A stretch of 64,000 nt of DNA from Martinezella calliandrae (GTDB taxonomy: Bacteria > Pseudomonadota > Alphaproteobacteria > Rhizobiales > Rhizobiaceae): the NCBI RefSeq assembly GCF_030272695.1, contig NZ_JARFYN010000025.1, positions 1-64,000 on the forward strand. Reading direction: 5' to 3'. Made by a program: the position numbers and the translations under genes. The notes below the pieces were generated by a model, which saw only the letters and a list, made by a program, of their open reading frames with translations, ran no database searches and was not told the DNA's origin. This document shows, in pieces, positions 8,794-16,985 of the stretch (the first letter of the stretch is position 1; each line of letters begins with the position of its first letter).

Positions 8794-9543
8794 TCACATG
8801 GCGCGATCCAGATGGAACCGCGTTGCGTCGCGATGGTCGGAGAACTGCCGGTTAATCTGGCCCGCGACACGAAGCTGCGAAACCTGCTTGTCTATGAACG
8901 CATGGAGGGAGGCGTGTTTGACCAACTCGGCGGCAGTTCGCACCATCATCTTCTTCATTACGTGGCCACGGTGAACCTTCACGGTGATTTCGGAGATGCC
9001 GAGCTCTGCCGCGATCTGCTTGTTCATAAGTCCCCTACAGACACCGTCGAGAACCTCCCTTTCGCGAGCGGTCAAGGAGTATACACGGTCCCGAATCCCC
9101 TCGGAGACGCGTGTGATCTCCCTATCCCGCCGATGAGTTGCTTCCGCGCGAGCTACGGCATCGAGAATGTCCTGCTCCCTGAAGGGCTTCTGCAGGAAGT
9201 CGATAGCGCCGCCCTTCATCGCCTGGACGCTCATGCTTACGTCGGCATAGCCGGTCATGAACACGATCGGCACCCACGATCCTGACTGAGACAGACGATC
9301 TTGCAGGTCCAAGCCACTCATGCCTTGCAGTCGAACATCGAGAACGATACAGACCAGGTTTTGGTCCAGGTCGGCGTTCAAAAATTCAAGTGCATTGCTA
9401 AACGTGCTGACCCGAAAGCCCATGCTGTCAAGAAGCTCTGCAAGTGACTCTCGGATAGCGCCGTCATCGTCCACGATCGCGACAGCACTTTTACCTTCAT
9501 TGGGACGAGGCTTCGGTTGTCCCTTCGATACCGAAATCATCAT
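8794..9543 (-). CDS. FixJ/NarL-type response regulator, 249 aa
   Basis: This is a two-component response regulator with an N-terminal receiver and a C-terminal LuxR-type helix-turn-helix. The acidic pocket is DDD at 25-27, the phospho-acceptor is D69 (VLDVRLQGMSG), and the conserved threonine (FMTGYAD) and lysine (LQKPF) follow. The DNA-binding part contains LTAREREVLDGV and IAAELGISEITVKVHRGHVMKKM, followed by an unusually long tail of about 45 residues. I chose the ATG at 9543 because GAGGAG lies 7 bases upstream; the in-frame start at 9669 has no such site. No sensor kinase is adjacent. It lies upstream of the aldehyde oxidase operon on the same strand and may control it. Confidence 0.88.
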   Translation of the reverse strand: MMISVSKGQPKPRPNEGKSAVAIVDDDGAIRESLAELLDSMGFRVSTFSNALEFLNADLDQNLVCIVLDVRLQGMSGLDLQDRLSQSGSWVPIVFMTGYADVSMSVQAMKGGAIDFLQKPFREQDILDAVARAEATHRRDREITRVSEGIRDRVYSLTAREREVLDGVCRGLMNKQIAAELGISEITVKVHRGHVMKKMMVRTAAELVKHASLHAFIDKQVSQLRVAGQINRQFSDHRDATRFHLDRAM

Positions 9544-9620
9544 CAGATTTCTCCTCGATCGTTGTTCAGTAATGGCTCTTCTTTCGACCTCCACTGTACA
9601 TTTTCTCCCGAAGGGCGACC

Positions 9621-9645
9621 GTGAATTGTTGTCAAATGCTGAAAA
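9621..9645 (-). promoter_or_regulatory. Phased TTNAC repeat, site 13 (FixJ-like regulator)
   Basis: The plus strand shows GTGAA (9621), GTCAA (9631) and GAAAA (9641) at exact 10-bp steps, 80-100 bp upstream of the regulator start. It lacks the GTTAA unit that most other copies have nearest the gene, so it is weaker. Confidence 0.35.
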
Positions 9646-10363
9646 ATCAGGGCTTTCGTCTTGTGACAACGAGTCTGTCGCGAGTGTCTAGACTCGTCTT
9701 TGACGGAAGGTTGCACTGTGCTTTCGCGACACAGAGCCAATTTGAAAACACGGCGTAAAAACTGCCGAATTCAGCTGGCCAACGGGAACGCTAGCGTTTG
9801 ACGCTCCGTGCTCGGGTGTACGTTAAGTATGTGCATATGGGTCCCGGGAATCACGATCTACTCTTCGAGGAACAGCACAATGGTCGGCTGCCATTTCCAT
9901 CGAAGCGATTGCAACGATCGTCCCACGCCTAACTCCCATCCAGCCTGGAAAAGACATGGTTCGGAGGTCGCACTCCCGCACAACTGTCACGATCACCTCT
10001 CAAGTAATATCAGCCGATTGACGGCATTTTACGACATTTAATTTCAAGAATTGGTCCACTTCGGATTTACTTCACTCGAGCTCGTAGCAGCCAAATCAGG
10101 GGCGTTGGCGATGTTGTCGGGATGCAATCTTATCCATTGGATCGATGCAAAGACATACGGTCAACCGCAACCGCTTCCGCACTCATACCGAGCACGTGAG
10201 CTCTGCGAACTCAAACCGAAGCTGACGGACTTCCGGCTCCGAGACAAAGTCTCGAGTGCCTGCTTTCCGCGGTCCCGTGGCAATTGAGACAAAGCGGCAG
10301 CGATCCGACACCACGAGTCTCATTCAAGCCGACCATATCGCTACAACCCCACAGGAGATTGCA
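9646..10363. other. Intergenic region upstream of the secreted hydrolase
   Basis: No convincing gene is seen in roughly 700 bp. Short frames on both strands lack a good ribosome binding site and recognisable domains. The only structure I can point to is the phased repeat at 10018-10042. Confidence 0.4.
10018..10042 (+). promoter_or_regulatory. Phased TTNAC repeat, site 5 (alpha/beta hydrolase)
   Basis: On the plus strand TTGAC (10018), TTTAC (10028) and TTTAAT (10037) occur at 10- and 9-bp steps. The last unit, nearest the gene, is the TTTAA type, as in most other copies. It is about 320 bp upstream of the hydrolase start. Confidence 0.45.
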
Positions 10364-11125
10364 ATGAAGCTTTTCGACTCCGTAGTACATCTGGGAATTC
10401 TGCTGTCCACGGCGGCGGTGATGATCACACCAACCTATGCGGCCGGCCTCACGGCCAAGACCGCGGTTTTGGTCCATGGAGCGTTCGCGGACGGCACCTC
10501 CTGGTCGAAGGTGATCCCATATCTCGAGAAAGCCGGGCTCAAGGTCGTCGCAGTTCAGAATCCTCTCGATTCACTCGAAAACGATGTCGCGGCGACCAAA
10601 CGTGCCATCAGGAATGCTGAAGGTCCGGTCGTGCTGGTTGGCCATTCGTGGGCCGGGACGGTGATTACCGAAGCCGGGAACGACGACAATGTCAAATCGC
10701 TCGTTTACGTAGCGGCTTACGCTCCGGACAAGGGACAATCCGTTGAGGATATCTCTGCGAAGTACCCGGCACCCGAGAGCCTGAAATACTTCCAGAAGGA
10801 CGCTGACGGCTATCTGACGATCAGCGACGAAGGCGTCGAGAAGTATTTCGCCGCCGACCTCACTCCGGAGGAGAAGAAGGTGGTCGCAGCAGTCCAGGGG
10901 CCGTTCCACTCCAGAACGCTGGTTGCAAAGGTCACGCAGGCGGCTTGGCGTGCCAAGCCGACGTTCATGGTCGTTGCCACCCATGACGCCATCATCCCGG
11001 TTCAAATGGAAAAGGACCAGGTCAAGGCAGCCAACGCGAAATCGATTGAAGTCCCCTCCAGCCATGTAGCGATGCTTTCGCATCCGAAAGAAGTGGCCGA
11101 GCTGATTATCGAGGCCGCGAAGTAG
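10364..11125 (+). CDS. Secreted alpha/beta hydrolase, 253 aa
   Basis: The protein has a signal peptide (hydrophobic residues 8-25, cleavage near TYAA-GL) and a compact alpha/beta hydrolase fold. The nucleophile elbow is GHSWAG at 93-98 with S95; the acid is likely the aspartate of ATHDAIIP and the base the histidine of SSHVAML near the C-terminus. The oxyanion region LVHGAFADG is also present. Family members are esterases or lactonases; the substrate is not predictable. I chose the ATG at 10364 because CAGGAG precedes it by 7 bases and the signal peptide starts there. It stands alone, with a hairpin after its stop. Confidence 0.88.
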   Translation: MKLFDSVVHLGILLSTAAVMITPTYAAGLTAKTAVLVHGAFADGTSWSKVIPYLEKAGLKVVAVQNPLDSLENDVAATKRAIRNAEGPVVLVGHSWAGTVITEAGNDDNVKSLVYVAAYAPDKGQSVEDISAKYPAPESLKYFQKDADGYLTISDEGVEKYFAADLTPEEKKVVAAVQGPFHSRTLVAKVTQAAWRAKPTFMVVATHDAIIPVQMEKDQVKAANAKSIEVPSSHVAMLSHPKEVAELIIEAAK

Positions 11126-11134
11126 AGATAGGCA

Positions 11135-11170
11135 GCCCATGTCGCTGGCAATTGCCCCGCAGACATGGGC
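11135..11170 (+). terminator. Hairpin after the hydrolase gene
   Basis: GCCCATGTC (11135-11143) pairs perfectly with GACATGGGC (11162-11170), enclosing a second small palindrome, GGCAATTGCC. It lies 9 bp after the stop codon. There is no strong T-run, so termination is inferred from position. Confidence 0.5.
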
Positions 11171-11228
11171 CCCTGCTTCCTAAGAAGATTTTAAATTCAA
11201 CGAAGTCTGCACAAGTTCGCCGAGTTGC

Positions 11229-11969
11229 TTAAAATTCCTGGGCTGTCGGTCGGAGTACAATCCTATTGATGTCCACATCGGCCGGCTGTTCGATCGCAAA
11301 TGCGATTGCCTTTGCCACCGAGCTGGCTGAAATCGCTTGCTTGTAAAACTCGAACACCGTCTCTCTCGCGCTGCCGTTCGTAGAGTATTTCAGATCGCTC
11401 TCGACTGCCCCCGGTTCGATCGATGTGACACGTATCTTGCTCCCAACCTCTTGTCTGAGGCCCTCCGAGATAGCGCTTAGCGCGAATTTGGTCCCCGAGT
11501 AAACCGTACCGCCGGGTGCAAAGACCTTGATACCCGCGACCGAGCTGATGTTTACGAAATGACCGGAGCCTTGCTTCACGAACCGGGGCAGGCACGCGGC
11601 GATACCGTACAGGGCACCTCGGAGGTTCACGTCAATCATGGCATCCCATTCATCGGTGTTTGCCTCGACCATCGGCCGGATGGGCATAAGTCCGGCGTTA
11701 TTGACGAGCACGTCCAGTCTTCCGAATTGGGCTATAACGTGTTCGACCACGGCGAAAAATTGGGTCTTGTTGGCGACGTTCAGTTCGTGAACGCTAGCCG
11801 TACCTCCAGCGCCAGCTATTGAGGACTCGACCTCCTCCAGCTTCCCCCTCCGCCGGCCGGCGATAGCGACCTTTGCACCAAATGAAGCTAAGTGACGGGC
11901 GGTCTCGGCTCCAAGACCGGTTCCTCCACCTGTTATCAATACGACTTTTCCTTCGATGTTCGTGGCCAT
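11229..11969 (-). CDS. Short-chain dehydrogenase/reductase (SDR), 246 aa
   Basis: This is a classical SDR that should reduce or oxidise carbonyl/hydroxyl groups with NAD(P)H in the cytoplasm. The cofactor motif is TGGGTGLG (about residues 13-20), NNAG lies near residue 88, the catalytic serine is in NISSVAG, and the tyrosine-lysine pair is YSGTK. The arginines of AGRRRGK suggest NADPH preference. I chose the ATG at 11969 because GAGGA lies upstream and the family N-terminus begins there. A GTG at 12023 overlaps the upstream stop by 4 bp and could mediate coupling. It is the second gene after an HbpS/GlcG-like gene. Confidence 0.9.
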   Translation of the reverse strand: MATNIEGKVVLITGGGTGLGAETARHLASFGAKVAIAGRRRGKLEEVESSIAGAGGTASVHELNVANKTQFFAVVEHVIAQFGRLDVLVNNAGLMPIRPMVEANTDEWDAMIDVNLRGALYGIAACLPRFVKQGSGHFVNISSVAGIKVFAPGGTVYSGTKFALSAISEGLRQEVGSKIRVTSIEPGAVESDLKYSTNGSARETVFEFYKQAISASSVAKAIAFAIEQPADVDINRIVLRPTAQEF

Positions 11970-12019
11970 AAGCTGGTCCTCATTTTTGGGCGATGTAGGG
12001 GTCGTGAAGAGAATAGAGA

Positions 12020-12436
12020 TCACTGCAGCGCCGCAGCGGCGGCCTCTACGACAGCGATGTCTTGCTCGACTGTACCAGCGCTCGCGCCAACCGCGCCGAT
12101 GATCTTGCCGTCTCGAACGACCGGGATACCGCCTCCGAAGATGACGACGTTGCCTTCGTTACTCTGCTGAATCCCGTACAGGGGCGAGCCTGGCTGGGAG
12201 AGTGTTGAAAGGAAGGATGTGGTCTTGTCGAACAGGCGAGCGGTCACCGCCTTTTTTATCGCCAGATCGATACTGCCGATAAGCGCATCGTCTTGGCGAT
12301 AGAACGCGATGAGGTGACCGCCGTCATCGACGACCGCGACATTGTAGGCGATGCCGAAAGTTGCAGCCATGGCTTCGGCTGCGGACAGCATTTTTTTAGC
12401 GTCCTCTAGGGTAAGGGTAACGTGTGCTCTAGGCAT
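12020..12436 (-). CDS. HbpS/GlcG-family protein, 138 aa
   Basis: This small alpha/beta protein of the GlcG/HbpS family carries the hallmark AVVDDGGHLIAFYRQDDA, IDLAIKKAVTA and the glycine-rich VVIFGGGIPVVRDGKIIGAVGASAG. HbpS in Streptomyces binds haem and senses redox stress. Most family members are uncharacterised and sit near oxidoreductases, as here with the SDR about 50 bp downstream. No signal peptide is seen, so it is cytoplasmic. I chose the ATG at 12436, preceded by GGAGAC, over an upstream in-frame start at 12565. Confidence 0.88.
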   Translation of the reverse strand: MPRAHVTLTLEDAKKMLSAAEAMAATFGIAYNVAVVDDGGHLIAFYRQDDALIGSIDLAIKKAVTARLFDKTTSFLSTLSQPGSPLYGIQQSNEGNVVIFGGGIPVVRDGKIIGAVGASAGTVEQDIAVVEAAAAALQ

Positions 12437-12584
12437 GCTGTCTCCGATTTTGTTTGATTGTCGCGTTGAGCGGCGCCGGCATACTCGTAGCCCGGTAGGA
12501 ACGGCTTGCCCCGCAGCGAATCGACGATGTAGCTGGTCGTTCGCAGTAAGGCTGTTTTGTATCATCGCCTCAGGTGTCGGACAC

Positions 12585-12621
12585 GTTAAAGACGGTCAAA
12601 GGGCGGGAAAAGCGGGGCAAA
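12585..12621 (-). promoter_or_regulatory. Phased TTNAC repeat, site 2 (HbpS-SDR operon)
   Basis: On the plus strand GTTAAA (12585), GTCAAA (12595), GGGAAA (12605) and GGCAAA (12616) follow one another at 10-11 bp. Read toward the minus-strand operon the order ends with TTTAACG. It lies about 150 bp upstream of the HbpS-like start and could also affect the divergent channel gene at 12751. Confidence 0.5.
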
Positions 12622-12750
12622 GGTTTTCACCTGTTTTCACGGCATTTAATCCCGATACGCGCCCGCCCGGGATAAACTCGAAAGGTCGCGCATGTCACGC
12701 CGTCTGGCTCCATGCTGCTGATAGATTTTGGCGGTGAGAAGTGAGGCGGG

Positions 12751-14226
12751 ATGGCAGAACTCCTAAACGAGCCTTTGACACAGTTCGCAGGCCTCATAGC
12801 CTTACGCGGGATAGCCAAGATGCTGCTCCCGAACGGAAGCCTGTGTAGATTTCTTCTGAACATCGCCCTGTTCGCAGCGCTGACTGCGCTGTTATTATAC
12901 CATGGCATCCCGCCCTACGTGGCCAAGGACGTCGATCCCGGCGTCGCTGCATTCGTAACTGATGATGTGCTCAAGACCTTGTGGTGGGTCGGCGGTGCAA
13001 TGGTCTTGGTGAGCTCCGTCCGGATGTTCCTGATATTGGAATTGAAGCCTCGGGAGGGACGGCTATTACAGGACCTTGTCATTGCGTTGATCTACGTGGG
13101 TGCCGCGTTTTGCATTTCGGCATACGTGTTTCGACTGCCAGTGGGAACCGTGATTGCTACGTCCGGCGTCTTCGCCATCGCGCTGGGCTTGGCATTACAA
13201 AGCACCCTCAACGACGTGTTTTCAGGCATCGCTCTCAATCTCAACAGACCGCTGTCGGTCGGCGATTGGGTCGTTTTGGACGAAACCACCCAGGGAAGAG
13301 TCGTCGAGACCAATTGGCGCTCGACTCAATTTCTTAACGCTACGGGCGACCTAGTCGTCGTCCCGAATAGCGTGCTGGCCAAAAGCAAGATCACCAACCT
13401 CAGCATACCGAACGCGTCGCACGGAGCGTCGTTCAGAGTGAAACTGCTCCCCACAGCTCATCCGGCAAAGATTCTGGAGGTGATGGAGAAGGTCCTTCTG
13501 AGCAGCAACGAGATTCTGCGCACCCCTTCAGCCTCTGCTGCAATCACCGCTATGGATCGAGACGCGGTAGAAATCGAACTTTCATTCCGCGTTACCGACA
13601 TCGCTCGCGTCGCATCCGCGCGGAATGAGCTCTTCGACCTCGTGTACCGGCATTCACAAGCGGCCGGCCTGCGGCTTGCCACCTCTTCTCCCTCCGATCC
13701 AGACGACAAATTGAAGCCCACAGAGCCAGCACAGCACTTGAAGCGGTTCATGGATCTGTTCTCCCTTTTCGATGGCTTCACCGATCAGGAGAAAATCGAC
13801 CTCGCCTCGAACATGAACCGGCTGGTTTTCAAACAGGGGGAGGTCATCGCGCACAAAGGGTCCACGCTTACATCGCTGATGCTTTTGAAAAGCGGAGTAG
13901 CGGGCTTCTTTCTTGAAGACGGAAAAAGCAAAATCGAATTTGGACGAATTGCTCCCGGCGACCTATTCGGTGAACGCGGTGTCCTGTTGGGCATGCTTCA
14001 GGTCTGTGATGTCCGCGCCATTTCTCCCGTGATCATCTGCGAGATACCGAAAGCGCGGATCGCGGCGATGCTACACGAGCGTCCTGCGATCGCCGAGGAA
14101 CTCGCCCTGCTCCTGTCTGCGCGCACCAAGGCCGAAGAGGCCGCACATAAGAATGGCATAGCCCAACCCTCTCACAACATGTCAACGCTCAGGAGCCGCA
14201 TCCGACATTTATTCCACCTGCCTTGA
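12751..14226 (+). CDS. MscS-family mechanosensitive channel with C-terminal cyclic-nucleotide-binding domain, 491 aa
   Basis: The N-terminal third has several membrane spans (about 32-50, 74-95, 108-128 and a pore-lining helix with GVFAIALGLALQS). The MscS beta-domain follows, with FSGIALNLNRPLSVGDWV and TQFLNATGDLVVVPNS. The C-terminal part (about 345-470) is a cNMP-binding fold with FKQGEVIAHKG and GDLFGERGVLLG. Fusions of this kind are the bacterial cyclic-nucleotide-gated (bCNG) branch of MscS, which are ligand-gated and often weakly mechanosensitive. The ATG at 12751 has GAGGCGGG just upstream. It faces the FUSC gene convergently. A second cNMP-domain protein lies 3 kb away. Confidence 0.92.
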   Translation: MAELLNEPLTQFAGLIALRGIAKMLLPNGSLCRFLLNIALFAALTALLLYHGIPPYVAKDVDPGVAAFVTDDVLKTLWWVGGAMVLVSSVRMFLILELKPREGRLLQDLVIALIYVGAAFCISAYVFRLPVGTVIATSGVFAIALGLALQSTLNDVFSGIALNLNRPLSVGDWVVLDETTQGRVVETNWRSTQFLNATGDLVVVPNSVLAKSKITNLSIPNASHGASFRVKLLPTAHPAKILEVMEKVLLSSNEILRTPSASAAITAMDRDAVEIELSFRVTDIARVASARNELFDLVYRHSQAAGLRLATSSPSDPDDKLKPTEPAQHLKRFMDLFSLFDGFTDQEKIDLASNMNRLVFKQGEVIAHKGSTLTSLMLLKSGVAGFFLEDGKSKIEFGRIAPGDLFGERGVLLGMLQVCDVRAISPVIICEIPKARIAAMLHERPAIAEELALLLSARTKAEEAAHKNGIAQPSHNMSTLRSRIRHLFHLP

Positions 14227-14278
14227 CGAACGAATTGCCGATCTTTTGACTTGCGCGACGATTGGGATAGCCAGCAAT

Positions 14279-14297
14279 CAGCCGCGTGGGGCGGCTG
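14279..14297. terminator. Hairpin between convergent channel and FUSC genes
   Basis: CAGCCGC pairs with GCGGCTG around a 5-base loop in the 80-bp gap between two convergent genes, so it may serve both. There is no T-run on either side. Confidence 0.45.
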
Positions 14298-14307
14298 GCT
14301 TGGCGCT

Positions 14308-16326
14308 CTACGAGACAGTTCGTTTCGTTTGCAGATAGTCGTTAACAGCATCGACGAGGGACTTTACCGCTTGCCCGAGGTCATCGCTATCCTCTGCCAA
14401 CAGGGGGACGGGCGGCTCGTCCAGGTCTGCCGTACCAATCCTCCGCTGCAGGTTAGCCGATATTTTCTCGATATTTGCCGCCCTGCGCTCGTCCGCTGTT
14501 GCTGGGCTCGATATTTCGAGCACAGCCGCCGCGCCGCATATCGAGCGCAAGGCCTGAGAAAGCTCCCCAAGCCGTGCTTCGCCAACAGTTCGGCCGCGTC
14601 CTTCAAGCCACAGTCGATCCCAACCGGCTTCGACTCGAGAGCTCGCCAACCCTGCGTCACGTTGGAGCTTGTCCAACGTGACAGTATCTTCTGCTCGGCT
14701 TCTGAGAACAGCGGCAGCAAACTCCAAATTTGCCTTGGCGGCGTCGGATATGAGCCCTGCCATCGTGTCGATCTGCTTCTCCGGCCAAAGCAGGAAACTG
14801 GCGGCAAGTCCGAGGCAAGCTCCCAGACACTCGTTTATCAGGCGCGCCAGTATGAGCCCTTCGGAAGGTCGAATGTAGTCGGAAAGGAGCATGAACATGG
14901 GCGTCAGGAATATCACGAAAAGCCCGTAGTTCACTAACCGGAGCGCGATCACAGCAATAGAGAGAACGACAATGACCGCTGACATTTGTACCGAATTCGA
15001 AAGTTGTGAGATCAGGGCCGCGGCTATAAGCCCGCCACAAAAGCTTCCAAGAGCCCGCTCCAACACTCTGAGCCAGGTGTTTCCAACGAGAGGCTGCATG
15101 ATCACCAATGTCGCTATGGCTCCCCAATAGGAAAACGAAACGTCGAAGGTGAGTCCAACGACATAACAGATCAGAACCGCGGTCGCGACCCGAAGCGAAT
15201 GCCGCAACACAGCAGCGTTGAAGCTGACATTCGGCAAGAACGAGAGTGCGGAGTTGGCTTCTTCCGGAGCGTCGGGGTCCTCCCATCGAGACATCATGTC
15301 CTGCAACGCCCGCGAGGCAAAGGAGACGGCACGTCCCACAGTATTATCGACTTTTTCAGCATCGGAGGAAAGTAAAGCCAACTTGTTCAGAAGCGCCGTC
15401 GTGTCACGCGCCTGCCCATCCACCTGACGGCTCACCGACTGCAATGCGTCTCTGAGCCGCTTCACCAATGGCAACGAGGTGCTGGTTTCAAACCGACCGT
15501 TGGATCGGTGTCGGAAGTGGCCTATCGCAATAACCGCGGCAAAGGTCCGACCTGCAGCATCCAATCCAGCTCCATAGCGGCTGCGGCCAGACGTCATGCG
15601 CCCCACGACCGCCCTACCTCTCTCGATCGAAATTCGGGCTGCCCGACGATAAACCGTATTGAAACGCCCCCACGGCGAATCGTCGCTCCTGGACAATGCA
15701 TCCAGCGCCTCGAGCGAGGCGACCATTTCCTCCAAACGACTGAAGACTCCGATCAGCATTTGTCTTCCGGACGCGGGCGAGCTACTCCGCCAGATACCCA
15801 GGCACAAAACGATCGCCCAAAGCCCTCCAGCGACGACATATCCGCCGAGTTGGAGAGAGCCAACAAAGCCCCTCGGAGACGCGATGCCTATCACGACCGC
15901 GATCGCTGCGATGAGACCGCTCTGCGCAGGAGTTGGACCGAAGGCGGGCTTGTAGGTCCGCGTCAATCCGCAAGCGAGAACTAAAGCGAATAGGCCCGCG
16001 CCGCCCATCCACTGCCCCCAGTAAGCAGCATAGGAGGCAAGGCCCATGACGACAGCACAAAGGAGCATGAGCCACGCCATCGTCCCCAGGCGAAACTTGT
16101 CGGAACCGCCCGGGTCGCACAGGCATGTCCAGAAAACAGCAACCACTGCATATCCGAGATCTGGCACCCGAAGGTACAATGACAAGCCCAACACGACCGC
16201 CATACCTAAAGCGGTGCGCAGTCCGTCCACGAACGAGATTTGCTCCGGGGCGATCGTAAATATTTGCCCTTCGGACCAATAGGTCCATCGAGTGGCGATC
16301 GAAACGAGCTTTGACGTTAGCCTCAT
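14308..16326 (-). CDS. FUSC family inner-membrane transporter (AaeB/YccS-like), 672 aa
   Basis: The protein shows the internal duplication typical of the fusaric-acid-resistance/aromatic acid efflux family. One membrane bundle spans about residues 38-180 and a second about 375-520, each followed by a cytoplasmic region. Length is normal for AaeB-like pumps. Family members export aromatic acids and toxic phenolics, usually with a separate membrane-fusion protein, which is absent here. It may therefore act alone or use a partner encoded elsewhere. An exact three-unit phased repeat lies 460 bp upstream in the orientation pointing toward this gene, which would place it in the same predicted stress regulon. 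Confidence 0.87.
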   Translation of the reverse strand: MRLTSKLVSIATRWTYWSEGQIFTIAPEQISFVDGLRTALGMAVVLGLSLYLRVPDLGYAVVAVFWTCLCDPGGSDKFRLGTMAWLMLLCAVVMGLASYAAYWGQWMGGAGLFALVLACGLTRTYKPAFGPTPAQSGLIAAIAVVIGIASPRGFVGSLQLGGYVVAGGLWAIVLCLGIWRSSSPASGRQMLIGVFSRLEEMVASLEALDALSRSDDSPWGRFNTVYRRAARISIERGRAVVGRMTSGRSRYGAGLDAAGRTFAAVIAIGHFRHRSNGRFETSTSLPLVKRLRDALQSVSRQVDGQARDTTALLNKLALLSSDAEKVDNTVGRAVSFASRALQDMMSRWEDPDAPEEANSALSFLPNVSFNAAVLRHSLRVATAVLICYVVGLTFDVSFSYWGAIATLVIMQPLVGNTWLRVLERALGSFCGGLIAAALISQLSNSVQMSAVIVVLSIAVIALRLVNYGLFVIFLTPMFMLLSDYIRPSEGLILARLINECLGACLGLAASFLLWPEKQIDTMAGLISDAAKANLEFAAAVLRSRAEDTVTLDKLQRDAGLASSRVEAGWDRLWLEGRGRTVGEARLGELSQALRSICGAAAVLEISSPATADERRAANIEKISANLQRRIGTADLDEPPVPLLAEDSDDLGQAVKSLVDAVNDYLQTKRTVS

Positions 16327-16374
16327 CTGGGATCTTCAATTCAAAGTGTCGAGTTTTGCGGGAACGCTGCGTGG

Positions 16375-16615
16375 CTAAAAGAATTGAGGTCCAGCCAAGA
16401 ACGCGAGCGCTCGTTTGGCTAGACCGTTGATCAAAGGAACGATCGCGCTCAAACTCGCGACCAACTGATCACTGCCCCCAGAGTCCGAGATCGTTCCGCG
16501 ACGTTTGCTGAGCTATCTCCAAGCGCCTTGATCAACGTGGCAAGAAACTGGTGATCCCGATCGAGAGCTTTCCTGATGCGACGCCGCGATCATGTTCGAG
16601 GAGTGGATCAAGCAT
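16375..16615 (-). pseudogene. Frameshifted coding remnant of unknown family
   Basis: Three short segments in different minus-strand frames join into one protein-like string: MLDPLLEHDRGVASGK, then ALDRDHQFLATLIKALGDSS, then SDQLVASLSAIVPLINGLAK ending PQFF and a stop. Each looks like a natural helix-rich sequence. At least two frameshifts separate them. I do not recognise the family. It lies just upstream of the FUSC start on the same strand. Confidence 0.3.
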
Positions 16616-16985
16616 TTTCGCGAAATGCGGTCGGCGACTGATACGGGCAAAAAATTGCGTCTTCCTGTTCCTGCCCTCCTATTGTCGACGTCGCGCAAAC
16701 AGTGAACCTGGTATTCTCGATCTTCATTGAGCCCTCAGTTGACTGTCAAACTCGACACTGTCGCGCGTTGCAAGAATTGGTAAGTTAATCTCCGTGAAGA
16801 ACCGTGAATTCGAGGACTGCACGACGGACGATCGCAGTGATACGGCGCAATCTTAAGCGCCTTGCCTTGAGAAGAATCTTTGCGGCGACCACCTACACTC
16901 TAGCTCGCGCCTGCAATCGGGTCTCTGCCAGCCGGATTTCACAGCAATTCACATCATTCAACGACGCGTAGTCGCAGGACGATCT
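16616..16985. other. Divergent intergenic region FUSC/flavin reductase
   Basis: Apart from the phased repeat at 16784-16808 I see no gene or RNA in this stretch. It presumably holds the promoters of both divergent genes. Confidence 0.4.
16784..16808 (-). promoter_or_regulatory. Phased TTNAC repeat, site 11
   Basis: Three units, GTTAA (16784), GTGAA (16794) and GTGAA (16804), occur at exact 10-bp steps. The orientation, with GTTAA nearest, points to the minus-strand remnant and FUSC gene. The divergent flavin reductase starts 180 bp to the right and may also be affected. Confidence 0.5.

Noticed and set aside
11229..12023. GTG at 12023 as start of the SDR
   Set aside because: It overlaps the upstream stop neatly, but the conserved SDR N-terminus and a ribosome binding site both favour the ATG at 11969.
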